Shown: one piece after another, positions 10,397-18,581 of the stretch
How positions within the stretch are numbered: the first letter of the stretch is position 1
Layout: each line of letters begins with the position of its first letter
NCBI GenBank assembly: GCA_044222395.1
Contig: JBGANK010000013.1
Span: 1-64,000, forward strand
Source: JAEUMD01 sp044222395
GTDB lineage: Bacteria; Pseudomonadota; Alphaproteobacteria; Rhizobiales; Hyphomicrobiaceae
Reading direction: 5' to 3'
Length of the DNA stretch: 64,000 nucleotides
The notes under the pieces: model-generated
What the model saw: only the letters and a program-made list of their open reading frames with translations
What the model was told of the DNA's origin: nothing
The model's database searches: none
Program-made: the position numbers and the translations under genes

Positions 10397-11275
10397 GTGC
10401 CCCTCAGCGCCAAGAACTGGATCGTCGAGACGGAATGGCTCGCACAGCATCTGGACGCCCCCGACCTCGTCGTATTCGACGCCTCCTGGCATCTGCCTGA
10501 TGCCAATCGCGATCCCAAAGCCGAATTCGAGGCCGCTCACATCCCCAACGCGCTGTTCTTCGACATCGACGATCTGGTCGATGAGAAATCCGATCTGCCG
10601 CACATGCTGCCGTCGACAGTCAAGTTCGCGAGCCGCATGAAGAAGATGGGCGTGGGCGACGGCATGCGGATCGTGGTCTATGACGCTGACGGGCTTTATT
10701 CGGCAGCTCGCGCGTGGTGGACATTCCGCGTGATGGGCCATGAGGACGTCGCAGTGCTCAACGGCGGGCTGAAGAAATGGACAGCAGAGAACCGGCCCAT
10801 CGAGGATGGGCCGACGCCCCGGCGCTCGGAGCGGCACTACACGCCGAGACTCAATGCCGATCTCATCCGTGACATCGACGACATGCGCGCGCTTCTGCGC
10901 AATCCGACCGAGCAGATCGTCGACGCGCGCTCGCCGGGTCGCTTCGCTGGAACGGAACCGGAGCCGCGCGAAGGACTTCGCGGCGGGCACATCCCTGGCT
11001 CGCGCTCGGTCCACTACGAGCTGATGCTGCGGCCGGATGGTACGTTCAAATCGAAAGACGAGATCGCCAAGGTGTTTGCCGAGGCGGGGGTGGACCCGCA
11101 CGCGCCCGTCGTCACGACGTGTGGATCGGGCGTAACGGCTTCCATTCTCTCACTTGGGCTGGCACTGCTCGGTCAGACAAATGCCGCGGTCTACGACGGC
11201 AGCTGGGCGGAGTGGGGCAAGGACAACGGTCTTCCGGTCGAGACCGGCGATGCAAAGGCGCTTGTTGCCGGCTGA
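10397..11275 (+). CDS. sseA: 3-mercaptopyruvate sulfurtransferase
   Basis: Transfers sulfur from 3-mercaptopyruvate to thiol or cyanide acceptors. The protein is a tandem rhodanese: an inactive N-terminal domain and a C-terminal domain with catalytic Cys242 in the loop CGSGVTAS. The CGSG(V/T)TA loop is the mercaptopyruvate-sulfurtransferase type rather than thiosulfate rhodanese. The start is a GTG preceded by a GGAGGA site. At 292 residues it has the usual length. It lies 94 bases after cysteine synthase on the same strand, consistent with a shared role in cysteine and sulfur metabolism. Confidence 0.93.
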   Translation: MPLSAKNWIVETEWLAQHLDAPDLVVFDASWHLPDANRDPKAEFEAAHIPNALFFDIDDLVDEKSDLPHMLPSTVKFASRMKKMGVGDGMRIVVYDADGLYSAARAWWTFRVMGHEDVAVLNGGLKKWTAENRPIEDGPTPRRSERHYTPRLNADLIRDIDDMRALLRNPTEQIVDARSPGRFAGTEPEPREGLRGGHIPGSRSVHYELMLRPDGTFKSKDEIAKVFAEAGVDPHAPVVTTCGSGVTASILSLGLALLGQTNAAVYDGSWAEWGKDNGLPVETGDAKALVAG

Positions 11276-11585
11276 TGCGCGCTGACGGCGCGGCCAAAGT
11301 TGCAGCGTCAATCTCGCATCTCATGCGGGAAGGGCGAGTTGCGGCATCCAAGTCAGGTGGCGTTGGGTTGCGGCGGCGGAAGTGGTGACGCTGCGTTAAG
11401 TGCCTAAGTCACATAACTTCCCAATCGTAGATGCTAGCTGATATAGGTCAGCCGATCGAGTCGGTCAGCACTCGGGATCTGTCCGCGAGGCAGGCATCAC
11501 GTGTTGAGCGGCGCGGTTCGACGACAAGGCGCGAAAAAAAGGCGCCAGTGCACAAAGATGACTGAGCAAGGATGCGACAAGAACC
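11276..11585. other. Spacer between two rhodanese-family genes
   Basis: No gene, RNA or clear terminator was recognised. The left half is GC-rich and the right half includes a less GC-rich stretch around 11400-11450 (cataacttcccaatcgtagatgctagctgatatagg) that could hold the promoter of the downstream single-domain rhodanese. Confidence 0.35.
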
Positions 11586-11975
11586 ATGGAAATGACCGTC
11601 ACAAAAATTCCCGACCGAGTCCACCCCCAGCAAGCTTTTGATTTCATGAAGAATTCCGGCTTGGTGCTGATCGACATCCGAACCGAAGGCGAGTGGATGC
11701 GATCGGGCGTCGCGGAAGGCGCCGTGACGATGACCGCGGCTGGACCAGAGTTCGTCAATCACGTGCTGGAGCTGCTCGACGGTGACAAGGGCCGTCCGGT
11801 TGCGCTGATCTGCGCCTCTGGCAACCGCTCCGCTCATGTGCAGCGCTTCATGCAACAGCTCGGCTTCACGCAGGTCGTCAACGTCGTGGAAGGCATGACG
11901 GGCGGCTTCGGCGCCGGGCCTGGCTGGATCCTGCGCGGGCTGCCGACCGTGCCCTACCACCATCGCCGGTCCTGA
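11586..11975 (+). CDS. Single-domain rhodanese-like protein
   Basis: A 129-residue rhodanese fold with the persulfide-forming Cys76 in the loop CASGNRS, preceded by the typical LIDIRTEGEW strand-turn. Single-domain rhodaneses move sulfane sulfur or act in detoxification; the specific substrate cannot be read from sequence. The C-terminal GMTGGFGAGPGWILRGLP is typical of the alphaproteobacterial branch. It ends 15 bases from the convergent pirin gene. Confidence 0.88.
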   Translation: MEMTVTKIPDRVHPQQAFDFMKNSGLVLIDIRTEGEWMRSGVAEGAVTMTAAGPEFVNHVLELLDGDKGRPVALICASGNRSAHVQRFMQQLGFTQVVNVVEGMTGGFGAGPGWILRGLPTVPYHHRRS

Positions 11976-11990
11976 TCGGCGACAAGCTTA

Positions 11991-12908
11991 TCAATCTGGA
12001 AGCGGAATGAACTCCTGCTCGTCACCCGGAACGAGCGGGAAGCGGCGCGCACGCCAGTCGGCCTTGGCTTCCTCCATGCGTTCTTTCGAAGACGAAACGA
12101 AGTTCCACCAGATGTGACGCGGACCGTCCATCGGCTCGCCACCGAGCAGCACCAATCGCGCGTTGGATAGACCAAGAATGGAGATGCGGTCGCCAGGCTT
12201 GAAGACCAGGAGGCGGCCGGCACCGAACGTATCGCCGGCGATGTCAATCTCACCAGATACAACGAACACCGCGCGCTCGTCATAGTCGGCATCAAGAGGC
12301 AGAATGGCGCCCGGTGCCAGCACGGCCTCGGCAAAGAAGCAAGGATGGGGGAAGCGGGCTGGAGATGTCTGGCCGTAGAGCGATCCCAGCACGAGGCTCA
12401 CGCGCTTGCCTTCACCGGTGATGCGCGGCAATGCCTCGCGGTCATGATGCGCGAACGACGGCGCCCTCTCCTCGTGCTCTTTGGGGAGTGCCGCCCAAGC
12501 CTGAATGCCGGACAAGCGGGACGGTTTGCTGCGTTCGCCCGAGGGTGTGCGTTCCGAGTGAACGATGCCGCGACCTGCCGACATGAGGTTGAGCTCTCCG
12601 GCGCGGATCAGTTGCGCCGTCGCGAGACTGTCGCGATGCATGAGTTCGCCTTCAAACAGGTAGGTGACGGTGGTCAGTCCAATGTGGGGATGGGGGCGAA
12701 CATCGATACCGTTGCCGATGAGGAAGTCGGCCGGTCCCATCTGGTCAAAGAAGATGAAGGGGCCGACCATCTGGCGACCCGCTGCAGGGAGCGCGCGGCG
12801 CACCGTAAAGCCGCCGAGATCTCGGAGGCTTGGCACGATCACCTGCTCGATCGCATCGCATGTGGCGGGATCGCCAGTTACGGGATCGTTCTCGGGCCGT
12901 CTGCTCAC
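11991..12908 (-). CDS. Pirin family protein
   Basis: Bicupin protein of the pirin/quercetinase family. The metal-binding region is visible: RPHPHIGLTTVTYLFEGE, MHRDS and GRGIVHSE in the N-terminal cupin supply the usual His/His/His/Glu ligands. The 305-residue length is normal. The start is a GTG behind AAGGA. Some pirins have quercetin 2,3-dioxygenase activity, others act as redox-sensing regulators; the sequence does not decide which. Confidence 0.9.
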   Translation of the reverse strand: MSRRPENDPVTGDPATCDAIEQVIVPSLRDLGGFTVRRALPAAGRQMVGPFIFFDQMGPADFLIGNGIDVRPHPHIGLTTVTYLFEGELMHRDSLATAQLIRAGELNLMSAGRGIVHSERTPSGERSKPSRLSGIQAWAALPKEHEERAPSFAHHDREALPRITGEGKRVSLVLGSLYGQTSPARFPHPCFFAEAVLAPGAILPLDADYDERAVFVVSGEIDIAGDTFGAGRLLVFKPGDRISILGLSNARLVLLGGEPMDGPRHIWWNFVSSSKERMEEAKADWRARRFPLVPGDEQEFIPLPD

Positions 12909-13048
12909 TCATCACCATCCTTGCGCGGATCCAGCTGCTGACTTCCGCAGCTTGCCACACCAGCCAAGTTGACGCCGCAGCCGGCGCTCGTCAAATGGCC
13001 TTAGCGTGATCGGAGCGTGCCTAGCTCACGTATCGCTCGAGACCCTGA

Positions 13049-14521
13049 TTAGAGTCCATTGAGAAATTCGATGAGCGCATTGCGGTCGTCGCCTGAAAGC
13101 CGGCGATACCCCTCGCGCGCCCGCAGACCTTCGCCGCCATGCCAGAGGATCGCCTCCTCGATGGTGCGTGCGCGGCCGTCGTGCAGCAGACCATCGATGT
13201 GTCCTGCGGCGATGTCGTCGAGGCGTGCGCTCAAACCCCACAGCGGTGCAGTTCGCCACAAGCGTTGCTCCAAATTGGCGCGGTCACCGCCTGGATCGGC
13301 GAGGTCGTCGCCCATGTCGTGCAGCAAGAGGTCGGAGAAGACGTCGACAGGCTTAGAAGACAGGTGAGGCGTGGCCGGCAGCTCAGGCGTGACGAACCTC
13401 TCGCGGTGACAGGAGGGACAGCCCAGCGCCAAGAACTGCGCCCTGCCGGCAGACCCCGGCGATGCTGTTCCTGTCTGCTGGCCGGCCTGCAGCGCCGGGG
13501 GCGGCAATCCCTCAAGATACGCGCGGACCAGCTCGACCTCGCGGACGCTGACCTCGAGCCCGTCTTTGGCTGCGGACGCGCCGTTCGGCGCATTGCGGCA
13601 GGCGATCTCAGCTTGCGTGCAGTCGCCCGATGCAGCGGGATAGATCGCCGTCGACAGGCCCATGTCGAGGTGGAACGCCGAAGAGATCTGTTCATCAAGC
13701 GTTGCAGCAGACGCCTTCCAACCGAAGCGCGTCATGCGTTGCGCACCAGTGCTTGCGTCGCGGCGTGTCGCGAGCCGCCCGGCGATGCCATCGCCGTCGC
13801 GGTCGTCCGGGTCGGCGCCAGCAGCGATATCCGTGTCGGCGATGGCAGCGATCAGCCCGATGCCTGCCAGCTGCGGTGGGCGACGCAGCGACATCACGGC
13901 AGCTGGATCGATCGGTCCGTGCGCGAGGTCGGCAACCTGAACTTCGGGCCGGCGCAGCGTCACGGTGGACCCATCCTCCGTGCGAGCCTGTTCGCTCGTC
14001 CAGGCAACAACGAGCCGCCCTTCCGGGATATGACCTGCGATGGCACGCTCTTGCAGCTGAGACCCGTAATTTGGCTCGGCTTGCAAATCGCCCGTGGACG
14101 TGCCTTTCGCCGCAGCATCCGCGCCTCGTCGAGCAGCCGGCATCGACAGACGAAGGACGCGCGTGACGCTTTCAGACATGCCGTTGACGTCGCGCCGTGC
14201 GTCGAGCGGATGGCAGGCGGCGCAGCTCGACGCGCTGAAGAGGGGGCCGAGCCCGTCGGCGCCGTCCGAGACATCGGGTGCAGGCTTCCACGTCGCCCTG
14301 AAAATCGCCTCGCCGATGAGAAAGCGTGCTGCGGCCGCCGCTGGCATGTCCGGAAGCTGATCGATATTCGTCACGCGATCGGCTGCGGGTTGGCGCTGGT
14401 CGGCCATTACATTTTGCAGCAGCGAGACAAACAGCGCGAAGACGACAGCCAGGGCCGCCGGACCTTGGCGCGCACGTTGTCGCGCGACCCCTAACCCATC
14501 GATTTCGGATTTCTGCTGCAT
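13049..14521 (-). CDS. Di-haem oxidoreductase, DUF1111 family
   Basis: Periplasmic cytochrome c peroxidase-like protein of the DUF1111 (COG3488 'thiol oxidoreductase') family. There are two haem c motifs: CAACH at residues 100-104 and CPSCH near 370. The hydrophobic N-terminus (PAALAVVFALFVSLLQNVMA-DQ) is an export signal, needed for periplasmic haem attachment by the Ccm system encoded further right. Other family features are GLGPLFSASSC, DRDGDGIAGR and WRTAPLWGL. In many bacteria the family sits with imelysin-like iron-uptake genes; no such partner is adjacent here, so the role is open. Confidence 0.88.
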   Translation of the reverse strand: MQQKSEIDGLGVARQRARQGPAALAVVFALFVSLLQNVMADQRQPAADRVTNIDQLPDMPAAAAARFLIGEAIFRATWKPAPDVSDGADGLGPLFSASSCAACHPLDARRDVNGMSESVTRVLRLSMPAARRGADAAAKGTSTGDLQAEPNYGSQLQERAIAGHIPEGRLVVAWTSEQARTEDGSTVTLRRPEVQVADLAHGPIDPAAVMSLRRPPQLAGIGLIAAIADTDIAAGADPDDRDGDGIAGRLATRRDASTGAQRMTRFGWKASAATLDEQISSAFHLDMGLSTAIYPAASGDCTQAEIACRNAPNGASAAKDGLEVSVREVELVRAYLEGLPPPALQAGQQTGTASPGSAGRAQFLALGCPSCHRERFVTPELPATPHLSSKPVDVFSDLLLHDMGDDLADPGGDRANLEQRLWRTAPLWGLSARLDDIAAGHIDGLLHDGRARTIEEAILWHGGEGLRAREGYRRLSGDDRNALIEFLNGL

Positions 14522-14828
14522 GGCTCTCGTGGTTTGTCGAATACCATCACCAGGACCCGCTTACTATCTGATGTCCCTGGATCACGCTCGCCGCGCTTAG
14601 TCAGGGACTCAGATATCCGGCACCAGAGTGAAAAGTATCGTTGGCGCCAAACCACGCCTCAAGTCTGTCCTGATGCTATGGTGCAACCGTTGTGACCAAA
14701 GGTGCACGAAGCCGCGCTGCTGGCGAACCAAGGTCAGAATAGTATTATCATTCGGGTGCGTGCATTTATTCTCCCAGCGGAATGCTACGCGTCATCGTAA
14801 ATTTTGCGAGGGACCGATCGGCCAGACA
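14522..14828. other. Upstream region of the PAP2 phosphatase gene
   Basis: The phosphatase frame is open back to a GTG at 14628, but the encoded residues (WCNRCDQRCTKPRCW and following) do not look like a signal or membrane segment. I regard most of this stretch as non-coding promoter region between two divergent genes. It contains AT-rich patches near 14740-14770. Confidence 0.35.
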
Positions 14829-15584
14829 GTGGGAACGGAAGCGACCAACCCCCGAGACTTTGTCGACAACCCGCGCCTGCCGGGGTGCGCTCTGGTCAGG
14901 CGCGGCCTCGTGGCAGTGACACTTGGCGCGACCGCGCTGATGCTTGGCTGGCTGCTGATCGGCCTGCTGACGCAGGGGGGATTGGCGGCCATCGATCACG
15001 CGGTGCTGGAAGCGCTGCATAGCGACCAGGATCCCAATGATCCGATCGGCCCGGCTTGGCTGGAAAGTGCCATGCGCGACATCAGCGCACTGGGCAGCAA
15101 CACCATCGTGGCGTGCCTTGCGATCATCGGTGGCGTCCTGCTTGCGCTGACGCATCGCCTGGGCCCTGGCGTGCTGTTGGTAACGACGACTTTTGCCGCC
15201 TTCGTCATCAACGTGGTTCTCAAGGTTCTGTTCGAGCGCGATCGACCCGACTTCCTGTCGCAGACCTTGCTGATCGAGACGTCGAGCTTTCCCAGCAGCC
15301 ATGCCATGCTGTCGACAGTTCTTTACCTGCTCATTGCAGCCATTGCCACGCGCGAGATCGCCGACAAGCGCCTGGGAACAGGCCTGATCGCGCTTGGAAC
15401 GATCGTTGCCGCCATGGTCGGCCTCACGCGCGTTTACCTTGGAGCACATTGGCCGAGCGACGTTCTGGCGGGCTGGCTGATCGGCGCGGGCATTGCGCTT
15501 GCTGCATGGCAAATGGCGCGTGCGCCGACGTCACCGGAAGATGCCAGCGCACGGCGGAACCGATCGCATGATCTCACCACCTGA
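14829..15584 (+). CDS. PAP2-family membrane phosphatase
   Basis: Integral membrane acid phosphatase acting on lipid phosphates such as phosphatidic acid or undecaprenyl pyrophosphate. All three family motifs are present: KVLFERDRP (KX6RP), SFPSSHAM (PSGH type, with Ser for Gly) and TRVYLGAHWPSD (SRX5HX3D type, with Thr for Ser). About six hydrophobic segments surround them. The start is uncertain: the GTG at 14829 (VGTEATNPRD) is a compromise, since the upstream extension to 14628 lacks coding character and no ribosome-binding site is decisive. The substrate cannot be assigned. Confidence 0.85.
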   Translation: MGTEATNPRDFVDNPRLPGCALVRRGLVAVTLGATALMLGWLLIGLLTQGGLAAIDHAVLEALHSDQDPNDPIGPAWLESAMRDISALGSNTIVACLAIIGGVLLALTHRLGPGVLLVTTTFAAFVINVVLKVLFERDRPDFLSQTLLIETSSFPSSHAMLSTVLYLLIAAIATREIADKRLGTGLIALGTIVAAMVGLTRVYLGAHWPSDVLAGWLIGAGIALAAWQMARAPTSPEDASARRNRSHDLTT

Positions 15585-15720
15585 CCAACATCAAGTCACG
15601 GCATGTAGCAGTCGGGTATGGGCCATGCGGCGCTGATGACTTGCTTGCTGCGCCATCCTCTACTTGCCGATCCGCCACTTGCAAGGATGCAGCGGTGGCG
15701 AGGCCTGCCGGAGAATGCGA

Positions 15721-16050
15721 ATGTCGAATGAGATGATCGGGCACAATGCCCGCGGCGTCACGCTGAACGTCGAGGCGCGCTTCTTCAACAGCCTTGCAAA
15801 GTACAGCGGGGTCGATGGCGTATCACGCAAGCTGGAACTGAAGGCCGGGACGACTGTCGGCGACATCATCCGCATGTTTGCGCTGCCGCGGGCCGACATC
15901 TATCTGGTGCTCCGCAATGGCCGCGACATCACGCCGGGGCTTTATCAAGGTGGTGTCATCAACGAGGACGTGGCGCTCGATGATGGAGATGTGATCGCTT
16001 TCTCGGGGCCGGTTCCCTACAGCTACGGCTATGGCGCGCCTGTCGTGTGA
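15721..16050 (+). CDS. ThiS/MoaD-like beta-grasp protein lacking the terminal diglycine
   Basis: A 109-residue protein with the ubiquitin-like pattern of MoaD/ThiS sulfur carriers: VTLNVEARFFNSLAKYSG, a TTVGDIIRMF helix, YLVLRNGRDI and DDGDVIAFSGPV. Real sulfur carriers end in Gly-Gly, which is activated by adenylation. This one ends GYGYGAPVV, so it should not work as a classical carrier. The ATG at 15721 follows GGAGA; the frame continues upstream without a better site. No molybdopterin or thiamin gene is adjacent. Confidence 0.75.
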   Translation: MSNEMIGHNARGVTLNVEARFFNSLAKYSGVDGVSRKLELKAGTTVGDIIRMFALPRADIYLVLRNGRDITPGLYQGGVINEDVALDDGDVIAFSGPVPYSYGYGAPVV

Positions 16051-16441
16051 AACGCATCGCTCAGCAGCGTCTCTCGCGCGCCGAATGCGAATATTCGAAA
16101 TCATTAATGTAAGTTTTCCACCCCGGGCACTCGCGCGCTGCTTGGTCGCACTTGCTGCGGGGTTTGATGATCGCCAACATGGCACCACATAGGTGCGTTC
16201 GATTGCCCATCGAATGCTGTGCTTGGCGATCCGAGATCGCGCCGCTGGCACCGGACAATTCCCGATAGCCATCGGCGTCTCGCTTGATCCGTCGGGCGTG
16301 GGGCGAAGGCTTGTCCAATGCCGCGATTGGATCGAACACACAAGGCGTGCGCTCCAGGACCCAAGCCCAAGCTGGCGTCTTGCGGTGGCAGGCAGGACTC
16401 AACTTCAATGCGCCGTCATCGAGGCGCTTGAGGAGGTCATG
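16051..16441. other. Spacer upstream of the DUF6455-like gene
   Basis: Frames cross this region on both strands (16193-16438 on plus, 16061-16546 on minus), but neither has recognisable motifs, and the downstream gene has a much better start at 16442. I see no RNA or repeat here. Confidence 0.35.
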
Positions 16442-16702
16442 ATGATCCGACCGATGGTTGACCACGTCGCCCAACGTGAGCTGCGACTGGCGGAGATGAT
16501 CGAGCGGATGGGCGTTGATCCGAGCCGGCTGAGGCGCGGTTCGCATGGCGAGGCTTTTGCGCTGGCCAGCTGGAATTGCGTGCGATGTTCACATCCCACC
16601 GCATGCAGTGAGTGGATCGACAGCCTGGCGGCGGGGCCAGTTGTGCCCCCGCACTTCTGTCCCAACTGCGATCTTCTGAAGTCGTATATCATTCAGCCTT
16701 GA
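16442..16702 (+). CDS. Small cysteine-rich protein, DUF6455-like
   Basis: An 86-residue protein. The internal ATG is chosen over the longer frame because GAGGAGGT lies just upstream. It shows the pattern of the short alphaproteobacterial DUF6455 proteins: a charged amphipathic N-terminal helix (AQRELRLAEMIERMGVDP), then C-x2-C-x4-C-x2-W and a final PPHFCPNC. The cysteines suggest a zinc or redox role, but the family has no known function. The assignment rests on remembered pattern rather than a search. Confidence 0.7.
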   Translation: MIRPMVDHVAQRELRLAEMIERMGVDPSRLRRGSHGEAFALASWNCVRCSHPTACSEWIDSLAAGPVVPPHFCPNCDLLKSYIIQP

Positions 16703-16792
16703 TTGGGCTTCAGCGTTGTTGCGCTCACCACGGGACGACTCTATCTCAGGGCGAACACTCGTTGAGCCTACGATCGCGGGTGAGCACGCGCG

Positions 16793-18280
16793 TCAGGTGC
16801 CGCAGAAGGTTTCGCGGACGATCTCATCAGGATGTGGCGGCGCCGCGTAGCGCTCACGACCGGGCTGGTCGTCGAAGGGGCGGGACAGCACATCCAGCAA
16901 CGCCTCGAACGGCGTGAAGTCGCCGCGGTCGACGGCGGCGGCGATGGCTTCCTCGACCAGATGGTTGCGGGGAATGTAGGCGGGATTGACGGCGTGCATG
17001 CGGCTGCGCGTTTCTGCGTCCGGGCGGCCCTCCGAGGAAACACGCGTGCGCCACGCGTCGAGCCACCCGTCGAAACCTTCGCCATTTTGGAACATCGCCC
17101 GCAGGGGTTTATCGTCCGTAGCATCTCCCAGCGCGTCACCCAGCCTTCGGAACGTGAGTGTGAAATCGGCGTCAGCGGCGCGCATGAGCGTCAACAGCCG
17201 CGTCAGGAGCGCACTGTCGTCGGCATCCTCGCGGGCAAGTCCGAGCTTGGCCCTCAGCCCCTGTGTGTAACGTGCCGTGAATTGCGCGGGGAAGCGATCG
17301 AGAACCTCGGTTGCTGCGGCAATCGCCTGCTGCTGCTCGTTGTCGATCAGCGGCAACAGCGTCTCAGCCAGGCGTGCGAGGTTCCATTGGGCGATGGCGG
17401 GCTGTGCTCCGTAGGCATAGCGCCCGTTATGATCAATCGAGCTGAAGACCGTGTTGGGATCGAAGGCATCCATGAACGCGCACGGGCCATAGTCGATGGT
17501 CTCGCCGGCAATCGACATGTTGTCGGTGTTCATGACGCCATGAATGAAACCGACCAGCAGCCATGACGCGACAAGCTTGGCCTGGCGCTCGGCGACGTTT
17601 GCGATCAGCGCCAGATAAGGCTGCTCGGTGTGCTTCAATTCCGGATAGTGACGCTCGATGACGTGGTCGGCGAGCAGCCGCAGACCTTCGACATCGTCGC
17701 GTGCAGCGAAATACTCGAACGTGCCGATGCGGATGTGACTTTGTGCGACGCGGGTGAGCACCGCACCTGGCAGCGGCGCCTCGCGGAACACATAGTCGCC
17801 GGTGCTTACGGCAGCGAGCGTGCGCGTGGTCGGGATACCGAGTGCCGCCATCGCCTCGCTGACGATGTACTCGCGCATTACCGGACCCAGCGCGGCGCGG
17901 CCATCACCTCGTCGCGAATATGGTGTCGGACCGGCGCCCTTGAGCTGGATATCGCGCCGCTTTCCGTCGCGACCGATCACCTCGCCGAGCAGAATGGCGC
18001 GCCCATCGCCCAACTGCGGTACGAAGCCACCGAACTGGTGGCCGGCGTAGGCCATGGCGATCGGATGGGCGCCTTCCGGCACGCGGTTTCCGGCAAGCAT
18101 TGCGACCCCGTCGGCGGAGGCCAGTGCGTTGGGATCGAGCCCCAACAGCTCAGCGAGATTCGCGTTGACCCTGATCAGGCGGGGCGCCTTCACGGGCGTA
18201 GGGGCAAGACGCGCATAGAAGCGGTCGGGCAACCGCTGGTAGCTGTTGTCGAAAGCAAATGTCGGTGCTGCGGTTTCCAT
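16793..18280 (-). CDS. selO: SelO (YdiU/UPF0061) protein adenylyltransferase
   Basis: Pseudokinase-fold enzyme that transfers AMP from ATP to protein hydroxyls; known to act in redox homeostasis. Family motifs include AYAGHQFGGFVPQLGDGRA, the glycine-rich QLKGAGPTPYSRRGDGRA and the metal-site MNTDNMSIAGETIDYGPCAFMD. The last residues are FCGT: a cysteine stands where eukaryotic SelO has selenocysteine, as in most bacterial homologues. The 495-residue length is normal. It is divergent from pepN. Confidence 0.95.
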   Translation of the reverse strand: METAAPTFAFDNSYQRLPDRFYARLAPTPVKAPRLIRVNANLAELLGLDPNALASADGVAMLAGNRVPEGAHPIAMAYAGHQFGGFVPQLGDGRAILLGEVIGRDGKRRDIQLKGAGPTPYSRRGDGRAALGPVMREYIVSEAMAALGIPTTRTLAAVSTGDYVFREAPLPGAVLTRVAQSHIRIGTFEYFAARDDVEGLRLLADHVIERHYPELKHTEQPYLALIANVAERQAKLVASWLLVGFIHGVMNTDNMSIAGETIDYGPCAFMDAFDPNTVFSSIDHNGRYAYGAQPAIAQWNLARLAETLLPLIDNEQQQAIAAATEVLDRFPAQFTARYTQGLRAKLGLAREDADDSALLTRLLTLMRAADADFTLTFRRLGDALGDATDDKPLRAMFQNGEGFDGWLDAWRTRVSSEGRPDAETRSRMHAVNPAYIPRNHLVEEAIAAAVDRGDFTPFEALLDVLSRPFDDQPGRERYAAPPHPDEIVRETFCGT

Positions 18281-18581
18281 CGCTGGCTTTTTCGCTTTCG
18301 GTTGCGGGGCCCGTGTTGCCAGGACTTGCAGCGGCTTCGGGATCGGCTGCGGACCGTCATCTAATCAGGGCCGACCTATCAGACAAGGTGGCGCGACTGC
18401 TCGCGGCTGACCTAGAGGCCTACTGTGTGCGCGCCATTGTGGCCTTCAAGTTAAGGGCGAATGAAGGCTTCGGGCAACGAATTATGTGCTACGAGGCCGG
18501 ATTGCCATATCACCTGGCCGCCGGAGGATGGCATTCTTTCCGGACACGGACACTGCCGCGCCCACCAGAGACAGATCTGCA
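18281..18581. other. Intergenic region between divergent selO and pepN
   Basis: About 300 bases with no convincing gene. The pepN frame is open back to 18486, but its first codons lack a spaced ribosome-binding site and add residues foreign to PepN. Promoters for both divergent genes should lie here; none stands out. Confidence 0.4.

Noticed and set aside
13139..14494. A 451-codon plus-strand frame opposite the DUF1111 gene
   Set aside because: Antisense shadow; the minus-strand frame carries both CxxCH haem motifs.
14628..14828. Upstream part of the PAP2 phosphatase frame as coding
   Set aside because: Cys/Arg-rich residues unlike a membrane-protein N-terminus; starts with GTG and no ribosome-binding site.
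16061..16546. Minus-strand frame overlapping the DUF6455-like gene
   Set aside because: No motifs; the plus-strand gene has a strong ribosome-binding site and a conserved cysteine pattern.
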